Both the position numbers and the translations under genes were made by a program. A stretch of DNA of 64,000 nucleotides from Comamonas resistens (GTDB lineage: Bacteria; Pseudomonadota; Gammaproteobacteria; Burkholderiales; Burkholderiaceae_C): the NCBI RefSeq assembly GCF_030064165.1, contig NZ_CP125947.1:2790001-2854000 (forward strand). The letters run 5' to 3'. The notes under the pieces are model-generated. The model did not search any database and was not told the origin of the DNA. It saw nothing but the letters and a program-made list of their open reading frames with translations. Positions within the stretch are counted from its first letter, which is position 1; each line of letters starts with the position of its first letter. Below are positions 18,624-29,151 of this stretch, piece after piece.

Positions 18624-18788
18624 GCAGAAAATCGGCTGCACACGATGCGCAGCCCGGGCCTGTTGGAGTTGGTGTGAAGAGTCGCCTGAGGTTGTTCGCC
18701 GGGTTTTCTTGGCTTGACAACATCAAGGTGGCGCATCATGCCGCAGAAATGCGTGACTCTTTGTTAACTACACACCTAACATTTTTGT

Positions 18789-19553
18789 TCAGGCCACCTG
18801 TTCTTCAGCGCCTTGAAAGTTGCCGCGCCTGTAGGTCAGCACCAAGGTATCGCGCACGCCACTCTCGCCCAAAGGCTGGATGGGCGTGGTTTCATGAATC
18901 ATGCGGGCATCGTCGAGCAGCAGCACAGACCAGGGCTCGGTCAAGGTGAAACGCTGGCCGCTAGGACCGGTTGCCTCAAAGACACGCGTCTCGCCACCCT
19001 TGACGCCCTGGCGCTGTACCACCACCACCACCACCAGGTCCACGCCATCGCGGTGAGCACCTTCCGGCGTTGGGCGGCCTATGCCATCCGCCGTGTCGAT
19101 ACGGAACTGGTGCGCCTCTACAAACCATTGCTCATGCTGGCCCGCCGGGCAGAACACCTCGTCCGACAGCTCGGCCAGCGACTGCAGCATTTGTGCCCAG
19201 ACCTGGCTTTGCACGGTTGCCGCCTCCATGGGAGCAAACAGGCGCTGCATGCCGCCGTGCAAGGCGTTGTATTCCACCGGCTGCCAGTGCGCGCGGTGCG
19301 GCACCTGGCTCAGATCGTCTGACCTGGCGACAAAGCAGGAATGGCGGCGGCGTCGATAACGACCTCCATCCTTGAGGAATTCATCGGGTGGCAGCGTCTG
19401 CCAGTCGGCACTCAAGGCCTGCAGCTCCTCGAGATTCACGCCCATCCATTGCGCAAAATCATCGGGCTTCAGCACGGCAAAACCCTGAGCACGCAGGGAC
19501 TGTGCGGCGTCGCAGGCCGCTGTGTAGGGAGGAAGAAACGAGATATGCGCCAT
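18789..19553 (-). CDS. 2-oxoglutarate/Fe(II)-dependent dioxygenase family protein
   Basis: A 254-residue protein resembling the 2OG-Fe dioxygenase family that includes free-amino-acid hydroxylases and BsmA-like proteins. The iron ligands are predicted as His167 and Asp169 (PEGAHRDGVD) and His220 (DDARMIHETTP), with Arg234 in SGVRDTLVLTY as the likely 2-oxoglutarate anchor. A run of six valines (174-179) follows the HxD motif and is encoded by a trinucleotide repeat. ATG at 19553 is preferred over a longer open frame to 19607 because residues before it look non-coding. The substrate is unknown; a free amino acid is a reasonable guess from the family. Confidence 0.75.
   Translation of the reverse strand: MAHISFLPPYTAACDAAQSLRAQGFAVLKPDDFAQWMGVNLEELQALSADWQTLPPDEFLKDGGRYRRRRHSCFVARSDDLSQVPHRAHWQPVEYNALHGGMQRLFAPMEAATVQSQVWAQMLQSLAELSDEVFCPAGQHEQWFVEAHQFRIDTADGIGRPTPEGAHRDGVDLVVVVVVQRQGVKGGETRVFEATGPSGQRFTLTEPWSVLLLDDARMIHETTPIQPLGESGVRDTLVLTYRRGNFQGAEEQVA
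19018..19035. repeat. (ACC)6 microsatellite within the dioxygenase gene
   Basis: Six tandem ACC triplets on the plus strand encode the six-valine run just after the predicted iron-binding HxD motif. As a triplet repeat, slippage would change the valine number without shifting frame. Confidence 0.8.
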
Positions 19554-19750
19554 AAGGTCGGCTAGCTTACTCCTGCAGGCGCCCCGGAAGCCCGGGTGCA
19601 ACAGCAAAATTTACGCAAGGCTGCATCAACCAAATTGCATGGATGAAAAAACTGCCTGCACCCCCTCGGGAGTGCGGCAGCCAAAGGCGGGCACCAGGTC
19701 CGGGGCCCGCCGTTCATCACCACGGTGATGAGAGCAATGCAAATGCCGAA

Positions 19751-21004
<1,254 letters not shown>

Positions 21005-21052
21005 CTAAGTTTTGTGCTGCATCAAGGCACGGGGTTCATGCACTTGTTTGCG

Positions 21053-21086
21053 CGATAATCGCACAACAAGATCGATAATCGCACAA
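21053..21086. promoter_or_regulatory. Direct-repeat operator between pobA and the IclR regulator
   Basis: CGATAATCGCACAA occurs twice, at 21053-21066 and 21073-21086, exactly 20 bases (two helical turns) apart. An inverted piece TTTTGTGC is at 21010-21017. This is a good candidate binding site for the adjacent IclR-type regulator, lying close upstream of its own start and between the divergent genes. Confidence 0.6.
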
Positions 21087-21106
21087 AACCCTCACCCTAC
21101 CCTGCC

Positions 21107-21895
21107 ATGACAGACCGCAGCCCCGCCTCCATCGCACCCGCAGACTTCATTGCTGGCCTGGCCAAAGGCCTGGCCGTGCTGGAGAGTTTCGACACCGAGC
21201 GCCAGCGCCTGAACGCCACCATGGCCGCGGAGCGTGCGGGCATCACAAGAGCCGCAGCGCGCCGCCACTTGCTGACCCTGGCCCATCTGGGCTATCTGGA
21301 AACCGATGGCAGCCACTACTGGCTGGCGCCCAAGGTGTTGCGCCTGTCCGGCAGCTATCTGGCTTCGGCCCGGCTGCCACGCATCGTCCAGCCCATATTG
21401 CACCGCCTGGCCGCGCAGACCGGCCTGTCGTATTCCTGCGTGGTGCGCGAAGGGCGTGAGGTCGTCATCGTGGCGCGCAGCGCCGTTCATGAAAAAGGCG
21501 AGCGGCTGATGGCCCACGGCCTGCATCTGGGCACGCGTCTGCCCGCACATGCCACATCCACCGGCCGCGTGCTGCTGGCATCGCTATCGCCCGTCGAGCT
21601 CGATGAATGGCTGCGCACCTATGACCTGCCCAAGCTGACCGCGCACACGGTCACCGATATCGATGCCCTCAAAAAAGTGCTGGACGAGGTGCGGCGCCTG
21701 GACTACTGCCTGGCGCAGGAAGAGCATGAACTGGCCATTCAGGCCGTGGCCGTGCCGCTACGCGATATGCAGGGCCGCACCGTCGCCGCTCTGAATATGG
21801 TCACCTCGGCCAAACGTATGAGCGGCCAGGTCATGCAGCAGGAAATCCTGCCCTTGCTGCAGGAAGGCGCGCGAACGCTGCGCCCGCTGGTCTGA
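21107..21895 (+). CDS. pobR: IclR-family regulator, probable PobR
   Basis: A 262-residue IclR-type regulator. An N-terminal winged helix-turn-helix (about 15-85) contains GLAVLESFDTE and ITRAAARRHLLTLAHLGYLE. The C-terminal effector domain follows with RIVQPILHRLAAQTGLSYSC, LGTRLPAHATSTGRVLLA and the late CLAQEEHELAIQAVAVPLRD. This domain structure matches PcaR/PobR-type regulators of aromatic degradation. Divergent orientation to pobA makes activation of pobA by 4-hydroxybenzoate likely (inference by analogy with PobR of Acinetobacter, also IclR-type). The ATG at 21107 lies just after the direct-repeat operator. Confidence 0.87.
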   Translation: MTDRSPASIAPADFIAGLAKGLAVLESFDTERQRLNATMAAERAGITRAAARRHLLTLAHLGYLETDGSHYWLAPKVLRLSGSYLASARLPRIVQPILHRLAAQTGLSYSCVVREGREVVIVARSAVHEKGERLMAHGLHLGTRLPAHATSTGRVLLASLSPVELDEWLRTYDLPKLTAHTVTDIDALKKVLDEVRRLDYCLAQEEHELAIQAVAVPLRDMQGRTVAALNMVTSAKRMSGQVMQQEILPLLQEGARTLRPLV

Positions 21896-21910
21896 CGCTA
21901 TGTTTTTAAA

Positions 21911-21931
21911 AGCTGCTGGCGCTTGATCAGC
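21911..21931 (+). repeat. Repeat family A, half element
   Basis: AGCTGCTGGCGCTTGATCAGC matches the left arm and loop start of the family A hairpin; the right arm is decayed (a CAGCGCC-AACAGC remnant lies near 21974). It sits between the convergent pobR and LysR genes, where no canonical terminator is visible in 21896-22053. Confidence 0.45.
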
Positions 21932-22053
21932 ATGAATTTCAGATGCCTGAGAGTCTGAGTTCATTGCACCTTCAGCGCCAACAGCCCTCATATCCATAGC
22001 AAACACTATGAATGTGCGCAGCCGGACCGCCAGGGGATCGCCGGGCTTGAGGC

Positions 22054-22965
22054 CTAGATATGCCCGCTCTCCACAGAACAGACCTGCACACTGAGACGAC
22101 GCAGCAGTTCGGCCGTGCGGCGAATCAGCGGCGTGGACTTTTTCTTGGCCGACTGCACCAGACACAGCGTGCTGACGATATGCGGCGATTTGATGGGCAC
22201 CTCGACCAGGGCCGAGTCCGTGGCATGGCTGTGCATGGCACTGTCGGTCAAGGCAGCAAAGCCATAGCCACCGCGCACCAGATCCAGAATGGCCGGCACG
22301 CTGGACACCTCCCACACCACATTGAGCTTGACCTGGGACAGCGTCGCCTGGGCCTCCATGAGCTTGCGAAAGATCTGGCCGCGCTGGGGCATGATCAGCG
22401 GAAATTCGTCCAGATGCTCGAAAGGAATACTGGTACGCCCGGCCAGCGCACTCGCAGGGCCGATCAGGTTCAGCCTCTCTTCCAGAATCGGCGTGACTTC
22501 GATATGCGCATGGGGCTCTGGCGTGTAGACCAGCCCCAGGTCCATACGCCCTGAAGTCAGCCATTCCGAGATATTCACGGAAAAGCCTTCCACCACCGCC
22601 AGCCTTGCCTTGGGCATCTCGCGGCTGAAGCCATCGATGAGCGGCAGGGTCAGCCGGCGCGCCAGACTGGGCGGCAGGCCCACGGTGATGCGCCCCACAG
22701 GTTCGTCCCGCTGACTGCTCAGATCTTCCTTGGCCATGGCCACGCGCTGCATGATGGCGTGGCCATGCTCGAGCAAACGGCGCCCCGCGTCGGTCAGCGT
22801 CACACCGCGCCCGGTGCGTATCAGCAAGGTCTCGCGCAACTCCGTCTCCAGTGCTCTCACCTGGCGGCTGAGCGCGGGCTGGGCAATATCCAGCAACACC
22901 GCTGCCTTGCTGAAACTACCGACCTCCGCCACCTGAACAAAGGTTTCTATCTGCTGCAAATTCAC
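22054..22965 (-). CDS. LysR-family transcriptional regulator
   Basis: A 303-residue LysR-type regulator. The start is GTG at 22965, with GGAGG about eight bases upstream; it gives the classical N-terminus (V)NLQQIETFVQVAEVGSFSKAA. The helix-turn-helix covers about 15-60 (LDIAQPALSRQVRALE). The effector-binding domain begins near 92 with GRITVGLPPSLARRL, the style of NAC/CynR-type regulators common next to Bug receptors. It is divergent from the Bug receptor gene at 23158 and probably controls it. An inverted repeat between them is a candidate site. Effector unknown. Confidence 0.9.
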   Translation of the reverse strand: MNLQQIETFVQVAEVGSFSKAAVLLDIAQPALSRQVRALETELRETLLIRTGRGVTLTDAGRRLLEHGHAIMQRVAMAKEDLSSQRDEPVGRITVGLPPSLARRLTLPLIDGFSREMPKARLAVVEGFSVNISEWLTSGRMDLGLVYTPEPHAHIEVTPILEERLNLIGPASALAGRTSIPFEHLDEFPLIMPQRGQIFRKLMEAQATLSQVKLNVVWEVSSVPAILDLVRGGYGFAALTDSAMHSHATDSALVEVPIKSPHIVSTLCLVQSAKKKSTPLIRRTAELLRRLSVQVCSVESGHI

Positions 22966-23034
22966 CGCGCCACCCTCCAAGAAGCCATGCCATTCTGCTA
23001 TAGCTGCTAGCTTCAGGTAGAACTGCACAGATAG

Positions 23035-23056
23035 ATCCCAGGTGACACAATGGGAT
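23035..23056. promoter_or_regulatory. Inverted repeat, candidate LysR site
   Basis: ATCCCA (23035-23040) and TGGGAT (23051-23056) form a 6-bp-arm inverted repeat with a 10-base spacer in the region shared by the divergent LysR and Bug genes. Size and position fit a LysR recognition site. A short family A remnant (ATAGCTGCTAGCTT) lies at 23000-23013. Confidence 0.45.
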
Positions 23057-23157
23057 ACAACTGGGCATAGAAGAATCAAGACAACAAGCCGACGAGATCA
23101 ACAATGCGTGACAACAACACGCAGCTCACCATCGACAGTCCTATCCAGGGAGACAAA

Positions 23158-24159
23158 ATGACCCATAAGCTCAATATGAGCCGCCGCCAAGCTGCATTCG
23201 CACTGGGCGCCATCGCCGCATCCGTGGCAGCCCCCTCGTTCGCCCAAGGCGATCTGAAGTGGCCCACCAAGTCCTCGCGCATCATCAACCCCTTCCCCGT
23301 AGGCGGCGGTCCCGATGGCCTGTCGCGCCTGGTGGCCGACAAGCTGGGTCGGGCCTGGGGTCAGCCCGTGGTGGTGGAAAACCGCCCCGGCGGCAACGGC
23401 TTCATCGCCATCAATGAATTCAAGCGTGGCGCTACCGACGGCACGGACATGATCCAGCTGGACAATGTCCACATCGCCGCCTACCCCCACCTGTTCAAGA
23501 AGCTGCCCTATGACTTGAACAAGGACTTCGAAATCCTGATGCCCTTGTTCCGCAACTTCTTCTTTGTCTGCGTGCCGGTCAACAGCCCTTACAAGACCAT
23601 CGGCGACCTGATTGCCGACGCCAAGGCGCACCCCGGCAAGCTCAACTACGGCTCCTGGTCCGTGGGCAACCCCGTGCACCTGGGCTCGGCCCTGCTGGAA
23701 AACCAGACCGGCACCAAGATGGAACACGTCATCTACAAGGAAACCAGCCAGCTGTACCAGGGCGTTGCCAATGGCGAGCTGACCTTTGCCCTGGGCTCTC
23801 TGGGCACTGCAGGCCCGCTGGTGCGTGGCGGCAAGCTGCGCTTCCTGGCCGTGGCGGCGCCCAGCCGCATTGCCGGCTTCGAGAACGTGCCCACCGTGTC
23901 CGAATCGGGCGGCCCCAAGGACTTCACCGCCATCGGCTGGAATGCCCTGGCCGTGCGCCCCGGCACACCTCCCGCCGTGATTGAAAAGATCCGCACCGAT
24001 GTGCGCCAGGCCCTGACAGGCCAGGACGTCAAGGACAAGTTCGCAGCCTTTGGCTACGAATCCTTCAATCCCACGCCTGCCGAGTTCAAGGCCTTCATGG
24101 CTTCCGAAAGCAAGCGCTTCGGTGATGTCATCAAGAAGGCAGGTCTGGCACTGGACTGA
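23158..24159 (+). CDS. Bug-family (TctC-like) solute receptor
   Basis: A 333-residue periplasmic receptor. The N-terminus contains NMSRRQAAFALGAIAASVAAPSFAQ, in which the paired arginines followed by a hydrophobic stretch could direct Tat export, and cleavage is likely after SFA. Typical blocks: RIINPFPVGGGPDGLSR, ENRPGGNGFIA, PYKTIGDLIADAKAHPG and NYGSWSVGNPVH. ATG at 23158 follows AGGGAGAC; the frame upstream is open but lacks a site. No TctAB subunits are adjacent. Divergent to the LysR gene, hence probably ligand-induced. The ligand may be an aromatic or carboxylic acid in view of pobA and the MHS permease nearby (inference). Confidence 0.88.
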   Translation: MTHKLNMSRRQAAFALGAIAASVAAPSFAQGDLKWPTKSSRIINPFPVGGGPDGLSRLVADKLGRAWGQPVVVENRPGGNGFIAINEFKRGATDGTDMIQLDNVHIAAYPHLFKKLPYDLNKDFEILMPLFRNFFFVCVPVNSPYKTIGDLIADAKAHPGKLNYGSWSVGNPVHLGSALLENQTGTKMEHVIYKETSQLYQGVANGELTFALGSLGTAGPLVRGGKLRFLAVAAPSRIAGFENVPTVSESGGPKDFTAIGWNALAVRPGTPPAVIEKIRTDVRQALTGQDVKDKFAAFGYESFNPTPAEFKAFMASESKRFGDVIKKAGLALD

Positions 24160-24181
24160 TCTTCCGAGTTCCTGACATCAA

Positions 24182-24207
24182 AAGCCGCCTTCCCAGGCGG
24201 CTTTTTT
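24182..24207 (+). terminator. Terminator of the Bug receptor gene
   Basis: AAGCCGCC (24182-24189) pairs with GGCGGCTT (24196-24203) around a 6-base loop, followed by a T run. It starts about 20 bases after the stop codon. Confidence 0.85.
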
Positions 24208-24299
24208 CATCGTCGGGCGACCCCAAGGTGCCCCTCTTGGAGGGGCCGCGATCCACACGCTGTGGGGAGCTGGGGTGTTTTTTCATGCCCCACTCCATC

Positions 24300-24338
24300 A
24301 ACAAAAAAGCCCAGTGCTCAGCGCCGGGCTTTTTTGTT
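24300..24338. terminator. Terminator of the MHS permease gene, usable in both directions
   Basis: AACAAAAAAGCCC (24300-24312) pairs with GGGCTTTTTTGTT (24326-24338), a perfect 13-bp stem with A/T runs on both sides, between the convergent receptor and permease genes. Confidence 0.88.
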
Positions 24339-24355
24339 GAACAGCAAGCTGTATG

Positions 24356-25696
24356 TTACTGGTCGCGCGCCTCAATGGCACGGTTGATGCCCAGGGCCGC
24401 CAGCGTGCATAGCGCTCCCGACAGCAGATAGATACCCAAGGCCACCAGACCGAATTTGGCCGACACCCCCAAGGCCACTAACGGGGCGAACGCCGCACCG
24501 ATCAACCATGCCATATCCGTGGACAAGGCCGCACCGGTGTAGCGGAAGTGAGGCGAGAAGTTGGAGGTCACGGTACCCGATGCCTGCCCGTAGGACAATC
24601 CCAGAAGGATGAAGCCCACAATGATGAAGACATTGTTTCCCACCGTACCGCTGCCCAGCAGCCAGGGCGCCAGGAAACTGAAGATACCGATCAGGCAGGC
24701 CATGGTGCCCAGCGTATTGCGGCGGCCCACACGGTCGGCCAGCCAGCCAGAGAGCATGATGGCCATCCCCGCCAGAAGTGCGCCAATGATCTGCACCACC
24801 AATACATCGGTCACCGACTGATTCGAGTACATCGAGATCCAGGACAGCGGGAACACGGTGACCAGATGGAACAGTGCAAAGCTGGCCAGCGCCGCAAACG
24901 CGCCAATCATCACATTCCGGCCTTCGCTGGCCATCAAACGTGTGACGCTGACGGGCTCCAGCTCACGCTCCTGCAGCGCCTGTGTGTAGGATTGGCCCAC
25001 AACCAGGCGCAGACGAGCAAACAAGGCCACCACGTTAATCGCAAAGGCAACGCAGAACGGGAAGCGCCAGCCCCAGCTGAGAAAGTCGTCGGCACTCAGG
25101 CTCGAATACAGATAAGCGAACAGCGCTGCGGCAATGATGAAGCCCAGCGGAGCCCCCAACTGCCCGATCATCGAATACCAGCCGCGCTTGTCCTTGGGCG
25201 CCGACATGGCCAGCAGCGAAGGCAGACCGTCCCAGGTGCCGCCAAGAGCCAGGCCCTGCCCGACGCGCAGGATCACCAGCGCCCAGACCGCTTTCATGCC
25301 GGCGACTTCATAGCTGGGCAAGAAGGTCATGCCCACGGTGCAGACGCCCAGCAGCAACAAGGCCAGAGTGAGCTTGGTGGCTCGCCCCCAGCGGCGCTGC
25401 ACAGCCATGGATAGCGCCGTACCGACAGGACGGGCCACAAAGGCCAGCGAGAAAATGGTAAACGCCGCCAGCGTGCCATCGAGCTTGGACAGATCGGGAA
25501 ACAGCAGTGATGGAAACACCAGCACGCAAGCAATGCCGAACACAAAGAAGTCAAAGTACTCGGACGAGCGTCCGATGATCACGCCAACCGCAATCTCACC
25601 GGGTGTGACATCCTCATCGGTATCCGCATAGGCCAGCGTTTCCGAGTTGTCATAGTCTTGCTGAGTAAGACCAATGGATGGATTCATGCTACTCAT
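24356..25696 (-). CDS. MFS permease of the metabolite:H+ symporter (MHS) family
   Basis: A 446-residue inner-membrane protein with about 12 hydrophobic helices and a polar N-terminal tail of about 30 residues. The order VGVIIGRSSEYFDFFVFGIA, FVARPVGTALSMAV, RVGQGLALGG and the later GWLADRVGRRNTLG marks the MHS group of the major facilitator superfamily (relatives of ProP, ShiA and citrate carriers). The position among pobA, aromatic-type regulators and a Bug receptor suggests a carboxylic or aromatic acid substrate, but this is not shown. The ATG at 25696 has AAGGAGC at a suitable distance. Monocistronic. Confidence 0.85.
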   Translation of the reverse strand: MSSMNPSIGLTQQDYDNSETLAYADTDEDVTPGEIAVGVIIGRSSEYFDFFVFGIACVLVFPSLLFPDLSKLDGTLAAFTIFSLAFVARPVGTALSMAVQRRWGRATKLTLALLLLGVCTVGMTFLPSYEVAGMKAVWALVILRVGQGLALGGTWDGLPSLLAMSAPKDKRGWYSMIGQLGAPLGFIIAAALFAYLYSSLSADDFLSWGWRFPFCVAFAINVVALFARLRLVVGQSYTQALQERELEPVSVTRLMASEGRNVMIGAFAALASFALFHLVTVFPLSWISMYSNQSVTDVLVVQIIGALLAGMAIMLSGWLADRVGRRNTLGTMACLIGIFSFLAPWLLGSGTVGNNVFIIVGFILLGLSYGQASGTVTSNFSPHFRYTGAALSTDMAWLIGAAFAPLVALGVSAKFGLVALGIYLLSGALCTLAALGINRAIEARDQ

Positions 25697-26035
25697 ATAG
25701 ATACAGCTCCTTGTCTTACTTGTCTTGTCTCACGGACACTTCCGTTCTACGCCCAAGCATGTGCAGCTGCAATAGAGTTTTTGCCCTCGGTGCTGTCGGC
25801 AACCGCCTGACCTGATGGCTCTCATGGGGTGACTTTTGACATTTACAAGAGCTTTCTCACCCCTCAATGCGCAGACCTCTGACAACGCTAAGCCCTTGTC
25901 GCGTAGCGGATTTTGAGAACTGAAGTCTTGACCTTGGACAAAATGTCCAATGGACAAACGCCTATCCCGTATTACATTTGCCGAGATCCAGTAATCCGCG
26001 TTTACACCTAAGCGCGACTTTGTCACGCCCAAAGC
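25697..26035 (+). other. Control region upstream of cyoA
   Basis: About 340 bases between divergent permease and cyo genes with no credible ORF. It should contain both promoters. The one clear structure is the TGGACA palindrome at 25935-25956, listed separately. Confidence 0.5.
25935..25956. promoter_or_regulatory. TGGACA palindrome upstream of the cyo operon
   Basis: TGGACAAAATGTCCA (25935-25949) is a perfect 5-bp-arm inverted repeat and is followed directly by a third TGGACA (25951-25956). It lies about 80 bases before cyoA. It is a candidate operator for control of the quinol oxidase; the regulator is unknown. Confidence 0.45.
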
Positions 26036-27082
26036 ATGTTAAAAATCAAGGAAATCCGTGGGCCCGCGTGGCTCTCAGCGGCCGCTTTGACCGCAACCCT
26101 CGCCGGTTGCAGCAAGGCCGTCGTCCTCAACCCAGCTGGCGATGTCGCCAAGCAGCAAGGCGATCTGGTCATTACGGCCACTTTGCTGATGCTGCTCATC
26201 ATCGTTCCCGTCATCTTTTTGACGCTGCTGTTTGCCTGGAAATACCGCCAGTCCAACACAGAGGCCAAGTACGACCCCGAATGGCACCACTCCACAGCGC
26301 TGGAACTGGTGATCTGGACGGTTCCTCTGCTCATCATCATCGCTTTGGGCGCCATTACCTGGATCAGCACCCACAAGCTCGACCCCTATCGTCCCCTGGA
26401 CCGTATCTCCGCCACCAAGGCTCTGGACCCCAACGTCAAGCCTCTGGAGATTCAGGTCGTGTCGCTGGACTGGAAGTGGCTGTTCTTCTACCCCGAGCAA
26501 GGCATTGCCACCGTCAACGAAGTGGCCGCCCCGGTGGATCGCCCCATTCACTTCAAGCTGACCTCCACCCACACCATGAACGCGTTCTACGTTCCTGATC
26601 TGGCCGGCATGATCTACACCATGCCCGGCATGCAGACCGAACTGAACGCCGTGATCAACAAGGCCGGTGTCTATGGCGGCAAGTCTTCGCACTACAGCGG
26701 CGCAGGCTTTGCCGGCATGACCTTCAAGTTCCACGGTCTGGAAAACGAGCAGTTCGATCAGTGGATTGCCAAGGCCAAGACCGAAGGCAAGGCCCTGACA
26801 CGCGATGCCTACCTTGACCTGGCCAAGCCCAGCGAGCGCAACCCCGTTGAACGCTTCGCCAGCGTGGACGAAGGCCTGTACAACAAGGTCCTCAACCGCT
26901 GCGTGGAAGACGGCAAGATGTGCATGAGCGAGATGATGGCCATCGACGCCGCCGGCGGCAAAGCCCATCACAAGACCTCCAGCGTGACCCTGCCCCTGGA
27001 CGTCTGCACATCCAAAGACGCTGACCGCGTTGTAGCCCTGCTCGACGAAGTCGCCTCCTCCGGAGCTGTCGCACAGCAATAA
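26036..27082 (+). CDS. cyoA: Cytochrome bo3 quinol oxidase subunit II
   Basis: A 348-residue lipoprotein subunit. The signal ends in the lipobox TLAGC (Cys25), followed by two membrane helices (about 42-68 and 85-108) and a periplasmic cupredoxin-like domain. The CuA ligands of cytochrome c oxidases are absent: the matching loop reads [12 protein letters not shown], as in CyoA (NYSGPGFSGM), so this is a quinol oxidase subunit rather than CoxB. First gene of cyoABCD. The C-terminal extension with several cysteines ([12 protein letters not shown] and DVC) is longer than the minimal domain but is seen in proteobacterial CyoA proteins. Confidence 0.95.
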   Translation: MLKIKEIRGPAWLSAAALTATLAGCSKAVVLNPAGDVAKQQGDLVITATLLMLLIIVPVIFLTLLFAWKYRQSNTEAKYDPEWHHSTALELVIWTVPLLIIIALGAITWISTHKLDPYRPLDRISATKALDPNVKPLEIQVVSLDWKWLFFYPEQGIATVNEVAAPVDRPIHFKLTSTHTMNAFYVPDLAGMIYTMPGMQTELNAVINKAGVYGGKSSHYSGAGFAGMTFKFHGLENEQFDQWIAKAKTEGKALTRDAYLDLAKPSERNPVERFASVDEGLYNKVLNRCVEDGKMCMSEMMAIDAAGGKAHHKTSSVTLPLDVCTSKDADRVVALLDEVASSGAVAQQ

Positions 27083-27144
27083 GTAGCTCACGGTGCGGAT
27101 GCGCTCACCGCTCAGCCGCTCCAATACGACAAAAGAGACTCAAC

Positions 27145-29151
27145 ATGTCTGAAACAACAACCCCGGCCGCCCACTGGCTGTTGGGCCGTATCACATGGGA
27201 CCAGATTCCCATGACGCATGAGCCCATCGTGCTCATGACCTTTATTGCCGTGGTGCTTGGCGGCCTCGTCGTGGTCGGCGGCATCACCAAGTTCCGCCTC
27301 TGGGCTCCGCTGTGGAACGACTGGATCACCTCCATCGACCACAAGAAGATCGGCATCATGTACATGATCCTCGGTCTGGTCATGTTCCTGCGCGGCTTTG
27401 CCGATGCCGTGATGATGCGTCTGCAGCAGTCCATGGCCTTCGGCGACAACATGGGCTATCTGCCTCCTCACCACTACGACCAGATCTTCACGGCCCACGG
27501 CGTGATCATGATCTTCTTCGTGGCGATGCCCTTCGTGACCGGCCTGATGAACTATCTGGTTCCTCTGCAGATCGGCGCACGTGACGTGTCCTTCCCGTTC
27601 CTGAACAACTTCAGCTTCTGGATGACCACAGGCGGCGCCGTGCTGGTGATGATCTCCCTGTTCCTGGGTGAGTTCTCCACCTCCGGCTGGCTGGCTCTGT
27701 CCAATCTGGGGCACCAGAGCGGCAGCACGGGTCTTGATTACTACATCTGGGGCTTGCAGGTCGCCGGTGTCGGCACGACCTTGTCAGGTATCAACCTGAT
27801 CGTGACCATCATCAAGATGCGCGCCCCCGGCATGAACCTGATGAAGATGCCCGTCTTCACCTGGACTGCCCTGTGCACCAACGCCCTGATCGTGGCGTCC
27901 TTTCCCGTGCTGACCGCAGCCCTGGTGCTGATGTCGCTGGACCGCTACGTCGGCACCAACTTCTTCACGAACGAGCTGGGCGGCAACCCCATGCTGTACG
28001 TGAACCTGATCTGGATCTGGGGCCACCCCGAGGTTTACATCCTGATCCTGCCCTGCTTCGGCGTGTACTCCGAAATCGTGGCTACGTTCAGCCGCAAGCG
28101 CCTGTTCGGCTACACCTCGATGGTTTACGCCACCGTGTGTATCACCATCCTGTCCTACCTGGTGTGGCTGCACCACTTCTTCACCATGGGCTCGGGTGCC
28201 AGCGTGAATACCTTCTTCGGTATCACCACGATGATCATCTCCATCCCCACGGGCGCGAAGATCTTCAACTGGCTGTTCACCATGTACCGCGGCCGCATCC
28301 GCTTCACAGTCCCCATGCTGTGGACCATCGGCTTCATGGTCACCTTCGCCATCGGCGGCATGACCGGCGTGCTGCTGGCCGTGCCCCCTGCAGACTTCGT
28401 GCTGCACAACTCGCTGTTCCTGATCGCCCACTTCCACAACGTGATCATCGGCGGCGTGGTGTTTGCCGTGTTTGCCGCCATCAACTACTGGTTCCCCAAG
28501 GCTTTCGGCTTCAAGCTCAACGAGTTCTGGGGCAAGGCTTCGTTCTGGTTCTGGCTGGTCGGTTTCTGGGTTGCCTTCACTCCCCTGTACATCCTGGGCC
28601 TGATGGGCGTGACTCGTCGTGCCAACCACTTTGACGATCCTTCGCTGCAGATCTGGTTCATCATCGCCGCCTGCGGTGCTGCCCTGATCGCTGCCGGTAT
28701 CGGCTGCTTCTTCATCCAGCTGGCCGTGTCCATCTGGAAGCGCAAGGAACTGCGTGACGTGACCGGCGACCCATGGGAAGGCCGTACCCTGGAGTGGGCC
28801 ACTTCCTCGCCTCCTCCCCAGTACAACTTTGCCTTCACCCCCGTGGTGCATGACATCGACGCCTGGACCGACATGAAGAAGCACGGCTATCAGCGCAAGC
28901 TGTCCGGTTTCGAGCCCATCCACATGCCTGCCAACACTGGCGCCGGCGTGGTGATTGCCGGCCTGTCCACCGTTCTGGGCTTTGCTCTGATCTGGCACAT
29001 GTGGCCTCTGGCGATCGCTTCGTTCGCTGCGACCATCCTGGCCTCGATCATTCATACCTTCAACTACAAGCGTGACTACTACATCCCTGCGGCCGAAGTG
29101 GCCACAACGGAAGAAGCACGTACCAAGCAGCTTGCAGCAGCCCATGTCTAA
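27145..29151 (+). CDS. cyoB: Cytochrome bo3 quinol oxidase subunit I
   Basis: A 668-residue subunit with about 15 membrane helices carrying low-spin heme b, heme o3 and CuB. It reduces O2 to water and pumps protons. Key motif [19 protein letters not shown] includes the CuB histidine and the cross-linked tyrosine; [13 protein letters not shown] holds the other CuB histidines, and [11 protein letters not shown] the heme histidines. The N-terminal extension before the conserved core and the segment [10 protein letters not shown] at the C-terminus are those of CyoB, whose usual length is 663. Its last codons overlap cyoC by eight bases. Confidence 0.97.
   Translation: MSETTTPAAHWLLGRITWDQIPMTHEPIVLMTFIAVVLGGLVVVGGITKFRLWAPLWNDWITSIDHKKIGIMYMILGLVMFLRGFADAVMMRLQQSMAFGDNMGYLPPHHYDQIFTAHGVIMIFFVAMPFVTGLMNYLVPLQIGARDVSFPFLNNFSFWMTTGGAVLVMISLFLGEFSTSGWLALSNLGHQSGSTGLDYYIWGLQVAGVGTTLSGINLIVTIIKMRAPGMNLMKMPVFTWTALCTNALIVASFPVLTAALVLMSLDRYVGTNFFTNELGGNPMLYVNLIWIWGHPEVYILILPCFGVYSEIVATFSRKRLFGYTSMVYATVCITILSYLVWLHHFFTMGSGASVNTFFGITTMIISIPTGAKIFNWLFTMYRGRIRFTVPMLWTIGFMVTFAIGGMTGVLLAVPPADFVLHNSLFLIAHFHNVIIGGVVFAVFAAINYWFPKAFGFKLNEFWGKASFWFWLVGFWVAFTPLYILGLMGVTRRANHFDDPSLQIWFIIAACGAALIAAGIGCFFIQLAVSIWKRKELRDVTGDPWEGRTLEWATSSPPPQYNFAFTPVVHDIDAWTDMKKHGYQRKLSGFEPIHMPANTGAGVVIAGLSTVLGFALIWHMWPLAIASFAATILASIIHTFNYKRDYYIPAAEVATTEEARTKQLAAAHV

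Noticed and set aside
26036..29151. Cytochrome c oxidase (coxB/coxA)
   Set aside because: Subunit II lacks the CuA ligands and has a lipobox, and the four-gene order and sizes are those of cyoABCD.
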